NCBI RefSeq assembly: GCF_000341285.1
Contig: NW_005178455.1
Location: 17,274 to 81,273, forward strand
Length of the DNA: 64,000 bases
Direction of reading: 5' to 3'
Source: Galdieria sulphuraria
Lineage: Eukaryota > Rhodophyta > Bangiophyceae > Galdieriales > Galdieriaceae
The translations under genes and the position numbers were made by a program. Below the pieces are notes generated by a model. It saw only the letters and a program-made list of their open reading frames with translations. It searched no databases and was not told the origin of the DNA. This document shows positions 32,498 to 42,372 of the stretch, in pieces. Positions within the stretch are counted from its first letter, which is position 1. The number at the start of each line of letters is the position of its first letter.

Positions 32498-33448
32498 TCA
32501 AGATAATGATGGAATTTCAAAACTCTCAGCAGTCCACTTTTCATGCATCGAGTTGGATACAAACGAAAATATTGAAATCAAAATAACAAAAGAGACAAGA
32601 GTTCTACATGAAAAAGGACGGATTTCCCAATTCCTTAAGCTCCAGGATCCTTGCGCTACATAAGTTAGGACTAGAACAAATGTTGGGCTGGAAAAATATG
32701 TCAAGCATAGTTGAGTGACGAGATGACCAATACCCAATAAAATCGACAACAGAAGAGCACATAAGAACTCTCCTTGCATCCAAGGAGGACCCTTTAACCC
32801 GTCGAAAACTGAGAAACTTACGATTCCTACGACAGCAGAAATGAAAAACAATAAGAGATATATCCCATAGAGAAGTTGGATAGGTCCGTATTCTCTTTCT
32901 ATTAAAATTTTCTTCACGCCATTTACGAACACTGCACACGTTGCTCGACTGACTACACATTGCAACCAACCATATGTAATCTCGTCTTCTCTAACGTAGC
33001 ATAGAAAGGAGAGAAGGAGAGCACCGAAAGAAGCCAGTCGAGTGATACATGAGACTTTACTGCGGAATAGCACTTTCTCCATTTCCAGACTGAGGGGAAA
33101 TAAATATACTTTAAAAGGACTCGTTTCCAATATACCTCTCGACTTGAATACAAGGATCCCGCATTTGGCAGATATGAAGAACAATATGGCAAAGGGAAAC
33201 AGTGTACTTATATAAACCAGGTTAAGATGAGGAAGACTTTTTTGCCTCCATTTAGAAACATAACACAACACCGAAACAGCAGCGCCACTTTGAAAGACTA
33301 GCATTAGTTCAGCTGATCGGAAGTCAAACTTTGCAGCAAGCTTTCGGTTCGTTAGGTACTGAAGCCTTGCCAAGAAAGTATAAAAGAACACAAGCGTTAT
33401 CGTTTTTAAACACCTCTTTGCATACTGTTCGGTTTTCTTAGAAACCAT
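32498..33448 (-). CDS. Multi-pass membrane protein, DMT/nucleotide-sugar transporter-like
   Basis: A single-exon ORF of 316 residues from the ATG at 33,448 has about nine to ten hydrophobic segments and short basic loops. The order of helices, the lysine/arginine-rich loop before the middle helices (RSKVSCITRLASFGALLL) and the end segment SPTFVLVLTYVAQGSWSL resemble the drug/metabolite transporter superfamily to which Golgi nucleotide-sugar and plastid triose-phosphate transporters belong. No substrate motif is clear. A substrate cannot be assigned, and another small transporter family is possible. Confidence 0.5.
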   Translation of the reverse strand: MVSKKTEQYAKRCLKTITLVFFYTFLARLQYLTNRKLAAKFDFRSAELMLVFQSGAAVSVLCYVSKWRQKSLPHLNLVYISTLFPFAILFFISAKCGILVFKSRGILETSPFKVYLFPLSLEMEKVLFRSKVSCITRLASFGALLLSFLCYVREDEITYGWLQCVVSRATCAVFVNGVKKILIEREYGPIQLLYGIYLLLFFISAVVGIVSFSVFDGLKGPPWMQGEFLCALLLSILLGIGHLVTQLCLTYFSSPTFVLVLTYVAQGSWSLRNWEIRPFSCRTLVSFVILISIFSFVSNSMHEKWTAESFEIPSLS

Positions 33449-33895
33449 AACAGTTATACCCTACACGCAAATTTAAACATCGAACTGTCAAATATTTCAT
33501 TAACAAAAATTTTTCTAGAGGGGAATTAGCTAGTTGTAGACGTTGTGACTGCCAACTATCTTTCGTGTAACTTTGACAAGCAGACTAGGGAAAATGGAAT
33601 TTGTGAAAGTACGGAATGATAATTTTAGTCTGAAGCTTAAATTGTTCCAATCCAATCAAACAGTTATTTTATGAAACATTGCAGTCAAAGGTCTTTCCTG
33701 GAAAATCTCCTTGAAACACGTGAGAATTGAACAAGCAGTTGGAGGATGTGTTCTGGTCTCTCACAATAAAGCGTTTCTCCGCATGTAATATACCTTCCTC
33801 ATGATGATATGTTTTTAGGCTTCGGAATAGCCACAGTAACTCTGCACCAAAATAAAGCAATTTTCCATTACAATTGTAAGCGCTTTGGCGATTTC
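33449..33895. other. Divergent promoter region
   Basis: This ~450-bp spacer lies between the divergent starts of the transporter and the FtsH-type protease. An in-frame upstream ATG at 33,809 would add 29 residues to the protease, but the ATG at 33,896 gives a better mitochondrial presequence. No other gene is visible. Confidence 0.45.
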
Positions 33896-36442
33896 ATGAA
33901 AAGTTTGTTGGGAAATGTGGTGCTAAGAGTGTCGAGACTTTCACAAGTTACTCCAGTGCTCCAAAGACGAGGCTTGATATGTTTGTTATCTCACAGTGCT
34001 ACTTTCAAAGAAAGTTGGTATATCGAGCCCAAATGCACTGGTCGAACTCACGGATTCATAACAGGAGCAACCAAAAATGAAAAGGGACGCCTTGGCGTCT
34101 TCGTCGGAAGTTGTTACAAGTGTTCATTCGAAAAAGTTAAACTGGGAAATTTTCGTATGCTTCAAAACTCAGTTGTTCATTCTCGTGGAGGACTACTGTC
34201 GTTAGTCCAAACGAACAAGTCAGGTTGTACAACTTCAAGCAGACAATTTTGCTCAGACGAGAATACCAAACACAACAAGTCGAAAAATGAAGATAAGGGC
34301 AGAAAGTCGGAAGCAGAAAGCACAACGGAAACTGAGAAGGATAGTGGAAGGACTGGTTTCGGAAGATTTTATCCCAAATCCAGGAAACTCAATGACAAGG
34401 AGAATAATGAACGGTCATCTTCAGCCAGTGGAGAAGAAAAGTCTAATGAGAAAGGCAGCCTAAATAATGTTCCAGGTGGAAGTCAGTATCAGTTATTTGC
34501 CCTGTTAATTGGAGCTGGATTGTTATTGTCCATGTTATCGTCAAGTAACCAGGATGGTGGAAGTCGTGCACCTGAGACAAGTTGGCAAGCCTTTCGCAGA
34601 GACATTTTGCCAACAGGAAGAGTTTCGAAAATTGTAGTTGTGAACAAAGATGTAGCACGGGTTTATGCTCGTAACGCAAATTCCAAACTTGGTGATCCGA
34701 ACGTAGAAATATGCTATTTTCGGATAGGAGATCTGGAAACTTTTGAAAATAAGCTACAAGATGCTCAAGAAGAGCTAGGCTTTAGTCCGAAGGAGATAGT
34801 TCCTGTCGTATATTCTAATGAAACTTCCTTATTAAGCACTGTCATCGCCTGGTCGCCTACTATCTTACTAATTCTTGTTTACCTATACTTTTTACGAACA
34901 GGTGGTTTCGGTCCTATGGCTGGTGGTATTGGAGGTCCAGGTTCAAGAGGCTCTTCGTCTAGTGCAAGTCGAAACATATTTGGTGTCGGAAAGGCCAACG
35001 TTACTGTCATGAACCGAGATACGAATAAAGTGAGCACAACCTTTAAAGATGTTGCTGGACTGGATGAAGCCAAGACCGAAGTGATAGAGTTTGTTTATTA
35101 CTTGAAGAATCCTGAACGTTACAAGGAAATTGGCGCCAAGATACCGAAAGGTGCACTGTTATATGGACCTCCTGGAACTGGCAAAACTCTTCTTGCAAAG
35201 GCAACTGCAGGAGAATCTGGCGTTCCTTTCTTGACTATGAGCGGCTCAGACTTTATGGAGATGTTTGTGGGTGTTGGTCCAAGTCGCGTCAGGGACCTTT
35301 TTGCACAAGCTCGCAAACTTGCTCCTTGTATAATTTTTATTGATGAAATTGATGCAATTGGTAGAGCTCGAGGTAGAGGTGGACTTATTGGCGGTAATGA
35401 TGAAAGAGAAAATACTTTAAATCAGTTGTTAGTGGAAATGGATGGATTTTCTCCAAATAGTGGTGTTGTTGTGTTCGGAGGAACTAATCGAGCAGATATT
35501 TTGGACAATGCACTGCTTCGACCCGGTAGATTTGACCGTCAAATCTTGATTGACGCTCCAGACATACGTGGCCGCCATGATATTTTCTTAGTGCATCTTC
35601 GTCCTTTGAAAGTTAGTGATCCCCCTGGAATTGAAAAGGTAGCCCAGAGATTGGCAGCATTGACACCCGGTTTTGTTGGAGCGGATATTGCCAATGTTTG
35701 TAATGAAGGTGCTTTAGTGGCTGCACGTGAAAGTGTCAATAAAATCGAGTTGCGTCATTTTGAATCCGCCATAGATCGAGTAATTGGCGGTCTTGAGAAG
35801 AGAAATATGGTTATGTCTCCGGAGGAAAAGAAGACTGTTGCTTATCATGAAGCTGGCCATGCAGTAGCTGGTTGGTTTTTTAGATACGCTTTACCATTAT
35901 TGAAGGTTTCGATTGTACCTCGAGGTTCCTCGGCCCTGGGATATTCACAATATCAACCAAGAGAACAATATTTGTATTCAAAAGAGCAACTGCTGGATAC
36001 TATTTGTATGACTTTAGGAGGGCGAGTCTCAGAAGAAATTTTCTTTCAGAGACTTACCACTGGTGCTGCAGATGATTTTCAAAAAGTGACAAAACTTGCT
36101 TATCAAGAAATAAGTGTCTGGGGAATGAATGATAATGTCGGTCATGTTTCGTTTCAGAAGAGTCCAAACGAAACTCGCTTTTATAAACCTTATAGCGACC
36201 GAACAGCAGCAAGTATTGATAGAGAAGTTCGCGAATTGTTGTCCAATGCTTATCAAAGAACGTATGCATTGCTATTGGAGAAGAAGGAAAGTATTCAGCA
36301 AGTTGCAGAGCTGCTTTTAGAAAGGGAACAAATTGGTTATGAAGACCTTGTTCGTATTTTGGGTAAGAGACCGTTTAAAGAAGTCCGTGATTATGAAGAA
36401 ATCCTTGAACAATCTAAGAAAGAAATCAGTTCTTCACATTAG
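33896..36442 (+). CDS. Mitochondrial m-AAA (FtsH/AFG3-type) protease
   Basis: This membrane AAA+ zinc protease degrades damaged inner-membrane proteins and matures mitochondrial substrates. A single-exon ORF of 848 residues starts at 33,896 with a basic presequence ([20 protein letters not shown]). Two membrane segments flank the intermembrane domain ([15 protein letters not shown] and [11 protein letters not shown]). The AAA module has Walker A GPPGTGKT, pore loop FMEMFVGVG, Walker [18 protein letters not shown] and arginine fingers RPGRFDRQI. The protease has HEAGH with the later zinc Asp in [13 protein letters not shown]. The long presequence and the AFG3-like spacing favour a mitochondrial m-AAA subunit over a plastid FtsH. 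OXA1, which inserts proteins in the same membrane, lies 1 kb away. Confidence 0.92.
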   Translation: MKSLLGNVVLRVSRLSQVTPVLQRRGLICLLSHSATFKESWYIEPKCTGRTHGFITGATKNEKGRLGVFVGSCYKCSFEKVKLGNFRMLQNSVVHSRGGLLSLVQTNKSGCTTSSRQFCSDENTKHNKSKNEDKGRKSEAESTTETEKDSGRTGFGRFYPKSRKLNDKENNERSSSASGEEKSNEKGSLNNVPGGSQYQLFALLIGAGLLLSMLSSSNQDGGSRAPETSWQAFRRDILPTGRVSKIVVVNKDVARVYARNANSKLGDPNVEICYFRIGDLETFENKLQDAQEELGFSPKEIVPVVYSNETSLLSTVIAWSPTILLILVYLYFLRTGGFGPMAGGIGGPGSRGSSSSASRNIFGVGKANVTVMNRDTNKVSTTFKDVAGLDEAKTEVIEFVYYLKNPERYKEIGAKIPKGALLYGPPGTGKTLLAKATAGESGVPFLTMSGSDFMEMFVGVGPSRVRDLFAQARKLAPCIIFIDEIDAIGRARGRGGLIGGNDERENTLNQLLVEMDGFSPNSGVVVFGGTNRADILDNALLRPGRFDRQILIDAPDIRGRHDIFLVHLRPLKVSDPPGIEKVAQRLAALTPGFVGADIANVCNEGALVAARESVNKIELRHFESAIDRVIGGLEKRNMVMSPEEKKTVAYHEAGHAVAGWFFRYALPLLKVSIVPRGSSALGYSQYQPREQYLYSKEQLLDTICMTLGGRVSEEIFFQRLTTGAADDFQKVTKLAYQEISVWGMNDNVGHVSFQKSPNETRFYKPYSDRTAASIDREVRELLSNAYQRTYALLLEKKESIQQVAELLLEREQIGYEDLVRILGKRPFKEVRDYEEILEQSKKEISSSH

Positions 36443-36516
36443 TTTGTAGTTGATGGCTTTAATGATATTGAAAAGTCGTCCCATAAACCTTGTGAACTTG
36501 CATATATTTTATGTTG

Positions 36517-37158
36517 TCAATATTGTGGTGGTTGCTCTAACCAGCCACAATTCCTACAAGTCCGAACACTTTCATTTCCATAATATCTCTCGATAATAGG
36601 TGGAAGATCTTTAACTAGATCCACACAGTGGAACGATTCTTCGTACAGTACATGTTGACAGTTTTGACAGTACCAACGAAGCTGATCCTTCTCTTCGGGT
36701 TTCCTTTGTCTTTCTACTACGAGACCAATAGAGCCAGCCTCTCTTTGTGGAGAATGTGGCACGCCAGCGGGTAGACAAAAAGTATCACCTTCCCTAACCG
36801 GTACTTCATAAAACTTGCCTTCGTGAACCACTTTCACAACAAGTGTTCCTGTCACGTTTCGTAACTCTACTTTAAACGTTGGAACAATCTTTACCTGATA
36901 GTTGATAAAAGAACTCTTCGCCACATTCAATATGATAGTCAGTTCTATAGTTGGGACCACAAACGATCATAACCTAGGTAGACAGTCACTGATTTGGATT
37001 CCACAAGTAGTATAACTAACTTTGAATTCTCCAGAGTACAACAGTCGGTTACCCACGGGAGGCTTTAAAAACTGTCTGTTCTCTTCAATCCATTTTTCCA
37101 AGCTGAAAGCTGCCAACTTGCGAGTAGAATTTGTTTCAGTGTTCTCTGTCATGTACAA
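36517..37158 (-). CDS. HAAO: 3-hydroxyanthranilate 3,4-dioxygenase
   Basis: This cytosolic cupin opens the ring of 3-hydroxyanthranilate to give the quinolinate precursor in the kynurenine route to NAD. Three exons are predicted: [20 protein letters not shown]...GEFK, then [20 protein letters not shown] and FFYQLS, then [20 protein letters not shown] onward. Both introns are ~46-47 nt with phase kept. Iron ligands are visible: His in DYHIE, Glu in CGEEFF and His in [10 protein letters not shown]. The C-terminus has two Cys pairs (WYCQNC and RTCRNCGW), the rubredoxin-like second iron site found in bacterial-type enzymes and lost in vertebrates. It shares its divergent upstream region (with a TA microsatellite) with OXA1. 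Confidence 0.92.
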
Positions 37159-37276
37159 GGCAGATAGCGCAACTCATCCACCAATGGAAATCGTTCAACT
37201 TACAATGAACTTCTCTTTTGTACAAATCTACTTATTGAACAATGAGAGTTTTATAAAAATCATAATCTTCCATGCT

Positions 37277-37297
37277 TATATATATATATATATATAT
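37277..37297. repeat. (TA)n microsatellite
   Basis: A ~10-unit run of TA lies between the divergent starts of the dioxygenase gene and OXA1. It probably sits in their shared promoter region. Confidence 0.9.
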
Positions 37298-37363
37298 GTA
37301 TGCATAGCTTATCCATCAACTTCCAATTAAGAGTATATTTCTATTTTCGCCGACCAACTTGGA

Positions 37364-38605
37364 ATGATGCGGTCGTTGTTGCTTCGAGTAGTAACTAAGA
37401 GAATTAGATACACTTCTCTGTATAGAACTTTCTCAAAATGTTCTTCAGATTCCTTTGGAAGCAGAGGGGAAACCTTGAAGACTTTTAAGATTCGCCCGTA
37501 CCAGTCATATACTTCCAACGCAAGGGGCAAAGGTTTGTCTCAGATTTGTTCGTTGAGTACTTCATCTTCTGCACATCCTTCACCGAAATCAGGTCAAGTT
37601 AATACAGTTTCTGAACCCGTTGCGTCAAACTTCCACTTGGAGAATGCTTCAGACAACTTGGGTTCTTTGGATTCACTTCCTAACCAGGCTTTAGAAGAGA
37701 TAGAGTCCAACTGGTTTGATCCAATGGTTTATCTGATACATAGGCTTCACGAGGCGACGGGTTGGCCGTGGTTTGCTTTACTGGCTGGAATGACTTGGTC
37801 TATTCGCTTAATGATGCTTCCTCTGACTTTGGGATCGTTGCGAACTTCTGCCTTACTGAACTCGTTACAACCACAGTTGAAAGATATTCAAGATAAGATT
37901 TCACGTGCTAAAGAAAGAGGCAACTCCGAGAAGGTGGAAGAATATAATAAGAAATATATGGAAATTCTGAGAGTGAACAAGGCCAATCCTATGAAAGCAC
38001 TCTTTGCGCCACTTGCACAGACTCCCGTTTTTATTGCCTTTTTCTTCAGTTTGAGAAAATTGTCACAGATTGAGCCCACCTTCTCCAGCGGTGGAACTTT
38101 GTGGTTTACAGATCTTAGTGCGCCAGATCCATATTATATTCTTCCAGTAGCTTGTAGTAGTATTTTGTTAACGACTCTTCAGTTTGGAGGAGAAACAGCG
38201 TCGACTGCTACCAGTAGAACAGCATTCAATATGATGCGTTTGATGGCTCTCAGTATTATACCCTTTACTTATCAAATGCCGAGTGCTTTGTTTTGTTATT
38301 GGGTACCTAACAATTTATTTTCATTGGCTCAAACTTTATTATTCAAAGTTCCAACAGTACGAAAGGTTCTTAAATTGCCCGACAAGAGGAAAAAAGGAGA
38401 CTCTACAAAGGATAGTCATGCGAAACAAGATGAACAGACAACATTTGATCATTTATATTCTCAAGCAGGTTCGAAAGCTGAACGAGAGGCATTGGCAGCA
38501 TTGTCTTATAATTCAGCAAGAGAAGGAACGAATCCTATTCTTGTCGCTGCAAAACAAGGAATGAAGCCTCGACTCTTAGAAAAGAAAACTCGAGTACCGA
38601 GATGA
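37364..38605 (+). CDS. OXA1: OXA1-type mitochondrial membrane insertase
   Basis: OXA1/YidC/Alb3 proteins insert subunits into the mitochondrial inner membrane. A single-exon ORF of 413 residues starts with tandem ATGs (MMRSLLLRVVTKRIRYTSLY), a basic presequence. The insertase core has five hydrophobic segments: WFALLAGMTWSIRLMMLPLT, a basic hairpin loop (KDIQDKISRAKERGNSEKVEE), PLAQTPVFIAFFFSLRKL, and later YILPVACSSILL and LFCYWVPNNLFSLAQTLLF. The C-terminal tail is hydrophilic and basic (KLPDKRKKGDS...KTRVPR), fitting a ribosome-binding Oxa1 tail. The presequence favours mitochondria over the plastid Alb3 form. Confidence 0.88.
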   Translation: MMRSLLLRVVTKRIRYTSLYRTFSKCSSDSFGSRGETLKTFKIRPYQSYTSNARGKGLSQICSLSTSSSAHPSPKSGQVNTVSEPVASNFHLENASDNLGSLDSLPNQALEEIESNWFDPMVYLIHRLHEATGWPWFALLAGMTWSIRLMMLPLTLGSLRTSALLNSLQPQLKDIQDKISRAKERGNSEKVEEYNKKYMEILRVNKANPMKALFAPLAQTPVFIAFFFSLRKLSQIEPTFSSGGTLWFTDLSAPDPYYILPVACSSILLTTLQFGGETASTATSRTAFNMMRLMALSIIPFTYQMPSALFCYWVPNNLFSLAQTLLFKVPTVRKVLKLPDKRKKGDSTKDSHAKQDEQTTFDHLYSQAGSKAEREALAALSYNSAREGTNPILVAAKQGMKPRLLEKKTRVPR

Positions 38606-38858
38606 ATGAAAAGCCAAACGATTGGATGCCAACTGATTTCTCAAGAATTCCGTGTTGGTTTCCAAATATTTCGTCGCAGTCCCATAATACTTTTTTATAG
38701 TGAAATATGGTGTTTAAGATAATTCTTTCACAACTTTGGATATCTTCCAACCGAATCATTTTAGAGAGGGAAACATACATTGCAATCGAATGCAAGATTT
38801 TGATTGATTTTTTAGTAAACGGTTGGATACAGTTTCTTCAATGATATTCTATTCTGTT
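38606..38858. other. Intergenic between convergent genes
   Basis: This spacer lies between the OXA1 and UTP7 stops. It holds no gene that I can see. Confidence 0.5.
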
Positions 38859-40597
38859 TTAATAATAATTAGATAGAGAAGTCTTTTTCTTCTTCTTCTT
38901 TTCATATAATGAAGACAAAAAGGTGGGTACGCCATCTGGCACAGTAACTGCATTGTGGTTCAATATTGCCTTGTCTCTCGACTGCCGTCTTTCCTCCTTT
39001 TCTTTTGCAAGGCGTTCTTGTAACTCAAGACGACGTTGATCGATAACATTATGTTGCTTCCTTCTTAACTTTGCTGCCAATTTATTCCTACCTCGTTTCC
39101 TCTTCTTCGGACGATCCTTGGGAGTATTTGCATTTCTCTCCAAATGCTTCAGCTCCATTAGACGACTCTGAGGATCCTGTTCTACTGTTCCTATCATTTG
39201 AGGATTCAAAGTGATTGTTGCTGGAGGAAGTTTCTCCAGAAGAAGTCGAACTTCTTTTTCTCTTCTTTGACGTTTCGTTTCGTATGGATGACTTTCAAAA
39301 GTATCAAAATTCGGTTCTCCTGCACCCGGAACAACCATAGATGAGAAACCTGTGGCATGTCCAACTCCTAAAACATCTTCAAAAGGACAGAAGCCTAAAG
39401 AATGAACCTCATTTCCACCTATCAACTCTTTCATATATGGTTTCGGTGTTGTTTCGTCTTTTTCGCTTAAATAATCTTTCCAAATCCATACTTGTGAATT
39501 CATACCAAGTGCAAGTAGTCCACGTTGGCTAACATTCATTTCGGTGGCTACACAAGGCAAAGACCACTGTTTCATTAAACGAAAGGTACGCAAGTCCCAA
39601 ATCTTCACTTTCTTATCGCTTCCAGTTGTGATCATATTCTGTCCCTTTGGATCGAAACCAATACAAGTAACTGGTCCTCTATGTGCGGATATCTTAACCA
39701 ATGGGTTCGAAGTCACTGGAGTCCAGAATGAAATTACACCGTTCTTGTGTCCCAAATGAATGATTCCGTTTTGCATATTCTGTGCCAATACTTTAGTCTT
39801 ACCCATCTTAGTATCCAACTTGGATACGATTGTTCCCAAAGAGGTATCGGTATATATTAAGTTACCATTCTCTAGAGAGCTCACCAATAGCAAATGATAT
39901 GGTAAAAAGGTTAATGCTGTTGGATAACGATGTTCTCTGAGACAATGAAGTTCTATTCCTTGAGCGTCATAAATAAAAGTATATTTTCGCTGAGCAAGTG
40001 CAAAATATTGATCAGTATGTAAGAAGGTAAGGTCACGAATTGTTTCTGATAAATAAAGCTCCGTTTGTAGTTTAGCTTCTCTCCAAAACGTTAAACCAAC
40101 GTGTCCCTTTTTGCCAGCCAACAAAAGAGACCGACTGGAACGAGAGTATGTTACTTTATAAGGACCCAAAATGTCCAAATTCAAGTCAAATATTTTTCTT
40201 TTCGTCTGATCGTCAACCAAACCTTTCAACTTGGCTTGTGTTAGAGAATAAGTCTTCTCCAGCTCATTTTCTGGTTCCAAAAAGCCTTCGTTCTCTGGAA
40301 GCAACACTTCCGCCGCTACTGCCTTTTCAAGAGCTTCTTTTTCAAAGTTGTGGGACTGTTGAAGCAGTCTTTTACTTCTCGAACTGCCTTTCTATATAAA
40401 CAGAAAGCGTCAAATGCAGCTCATCAAGAACAAGTTTTCAATACTCAAGTTACCTTTCCAGTTAGTCTTTCCTGACTTGTTCGTTGATATTTGCCCACTA
40501 TCTTTTTATGCCTTTCTTCCAAATGTTTTTGTTCTTTTGAGTTCTCTCTTTCACCCTTAATAAACTCCTCGGTGTGAATGGAGCCATCGTCAACCAT
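38859..40597 (-). CDS. UTP7: U3 snoRNP / SSU processome WD40 protein UTP7 (WDR46)
   Basis: UTP7 is part of the small-subunit processome that processes pre-18S rRNA in the nucleolus. Two exons: 40,597 to about 40,455 (MVDDGSIHTEEFIKGE...) and about 40,393 to 38,859 after a 60-nt intron; together ~530 residues. The N-terminus is charged. WD40 blades follow: AGKKGHVGLTFWR, HRGPVTCIGFDPKGQNM, TTGSDKKVKIWDLRTF and LALGMNSQVWIWKDYL. The family's BING4 C-terminal block is recognisable by its position after the propeller (GFCPFEDVLGVGHATGFSSM, VPGAGEPNFDTFESHPYE). The end is a basic, KKRKRGRNKLAAKLRRK-type nucleolar tail. A C/D snoRNA candidate lies 250-330 bp upstream on the same strand. Confidence 0.9.
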
Positions 40598-40844
40598 AGT
40601 CAATGGATGAATGTTTTCTCAAATCAGACTTTATAAGTTTAGGAACCATTTCAAAAAATAGGTGTTTTAACCACAAAAGCAAAGACTATTATCTACCTAA
40701 TAAGATGCTCGTTCATTTAAGGAAGAGCTTCAAATACAAACTAGAATGTTAATGAACCGACGCTCGACGTCTTCTTCAGAGTAACCTTTCTATTTAGACA
40801 AGAATCTTAAGTTCATATCAAACAAAATATCGGTTGGAACAAAT

Positions 40845-40922
40845 GGCTCAGTTGGTGGTGCATGTTTCGCATGCATTCTTCACAAGTCCTCAGTCGAACG
40901 AGACCGCGAAATCATCATAGCC
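40845..40922 (-). ncRNA. C/D-box snoRNA, predicted dual guide for 18S rRNA
   Basis: On the minus strand box C (ATGATGA, 40,918-40,912) and box D (CTGA, 40,851-40,848) are enclosed by GGC and GCC flanks that can pair as the terminal stem. An internal D' box (CTGA) is at 40,893-40,890. The bases before D' (GGTCTCGTTCG) are complementary to the conserved 18S stretch CGAACGAGACC. The bases before D (CATGCACCACC) are complementary to 18S GGTGGTGCATG. By the five-base rule the targets are the A of CGAACG and the U of GGUGGUGC, matching the human Am1383 (U30) and Um1326 (U33) positions as I recall them. A 5' splice-site consensus (GTAAGG) lies 28 nt upstream, so it may sit in an intron, perhaps of the UTP7 5' leader. 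Confidence 0.8.
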
Positions 40923-41271
40923 GATTCAGCAACAACATAAATAGTCCTTACCTTGTTTTCATTCGTCGTTATGACTTTACAAGTTGACAACTCAAGATAA
41001 CTTGGCGTCCTCTCCCGTGAGGAAGCGATGTCGGAGCGACACTTTGCCGAAAGAATTTGTCAATCATTTATATATTACTCTTTGGAAACTCTCATCTTGT
41101 GTGAAATAATTTTCTTCTTATATCAAAAGATATGCTCAACATGATGCTTTCACTATTCCATCCTTTCCTGAATGATACAAATAACAACAATAATAACAAA
41201 TCATCCAATGCAAATACAACTGAAAATTACAAAGTCCTTCCAAAATACCACGTTTCCTAAGCAACAAAGAA
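40923..41271. other. Intergenic with possible host exon
   Basis: This stretch lies between the snoRNA candidate and the MED7 stop. It holds the GTAAGG splice donor at 40,951 and two short perfect hairpins (TGTCG-GAG-CGACA near 41,030 and CCTC-loop-GAGG near 41,010). It may contain the first, noncoding exon of the snoRNA host transcript. No protein frame is convincing. Confidence 0.35.
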
Positions 41272-42325
41272 CTACACGTCACTCTTCTCTTCATTCAAAA
41301 TGGACTCTATGGTTTCTCTCATATCCCAATATCTTTCAGAAGAGACACGATCTTCCTTGCAAGTTTCCTTTGGTATATCGTGGGACAAAAAACTGTCCCA
41401 GAATATAATGACTATATCAAGAAAACAAAAGAAACTCACCTGTTAAAACTTTCCTTCCAGTCAAAAGTGGACGATAAGTCTTGTGTATCAGTCTTTAGCG
41501 ACAACAAGACATCGTGACGGCCCTTCCTCAACTTTTCTGCCAAATCTTCTTTCTTCGATACTTGAGAGTTGAAAAGCCTATACGTCTTTAGTATTATCAA
41601 AAAAGAATTCTTGAAGCAAAAAATACTTGTACAATCTCCATTTTGCTTGTTCCAATCGCAGTATGTTCAACAAGTGATAGATATTGACAAACTGTTCTTC
41701 AATGAGTCTCAACTTGAAAGTGTGAAAACTAAAAAAATTCTTAAAATAACTTCTCACCTCCTCTTCTATGGTAGACCAGTCAGGTTTCGAGGTGGTCAAG
41801 TTATCTAAAATGTTCATATAACGCTTCAAGCAGCAAAGAATAAGACGTTTGATGGCTCCAGTCTTTCTGTTCGAAAGTTGAATCACGTCAACTCAAAATA
41901 AAACAAACCCACTTTTCAGTTACTTTGAAAAGAATGGAGTGACCCTGTGACTCTAACGACGCTAAAAGCTCTTTTCCCATCTTTTCAAAATTTTAACACA
42001 AATATTGCTACTAGTGACCAAGGCAGACCTACTTTTCTTGGAACACCGAATATAACAAATTCCGAATCTTTATCAGGAGGCCTTGGAGGATCTACAAGCT
42101 CAGAGACTAGGAATCAACAACGTATAAGAGCTTTCCTAACCTTGAACATACGAACTATCTCGGAAAGGTTCGTACAATCTAGTCAAACATGAAGTTTTGT
42201 ATTGACAGATTATCCTGAAAACTTACTCTTTGGGAGGAAAGGGAAACTGTGGAACCGCCTTCCTCGTTTCCGAACTCATCCACCACAGCTATTAATATCA
42301 CTAATGCAAAAGACTTTTCTCTCAT
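41272..42325 (-). CDS. MED7: Mediator complex subunit 7
   Basis: MED7 sits in the middle module of Mediator and helps RNA polymerase II initiation. The reading runs on the minus strand through six or seven small exons with ~35-60 nt introns. The family's proline motif appears as VDPPRPPDKDSEFVIFG. Next comes the helical core KRLILCCLKRYMNILDNL and the signature RLIEEQFVNIYHLLNILRLE-QAKWRLL, matching the MED7 pattern [27 protein letters not shown]. A hydrophilic C-terminus ends at TAG 41,272-41,274. The N-terminal start at 42,325 (MREKSFALVILIAVVDEFG) and the junction near 41,890-41,950 are uncertain. It diverges from hydroxypyruvate reductase with only ~47 bp between starts. Confidence 0.6.
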
Positions 42326-42372
42326 CGATCTTACCAAAACCAAGTTTCTCTTTTCAAATTCACTTCTAGAAA

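Noticed and set aside
33809-33895. Upstream in-frame start of the FtsH-type protease
   Set aside because: It would add 29 residues before a good mitochondrial presequence, and the shorter start explains targeting better.
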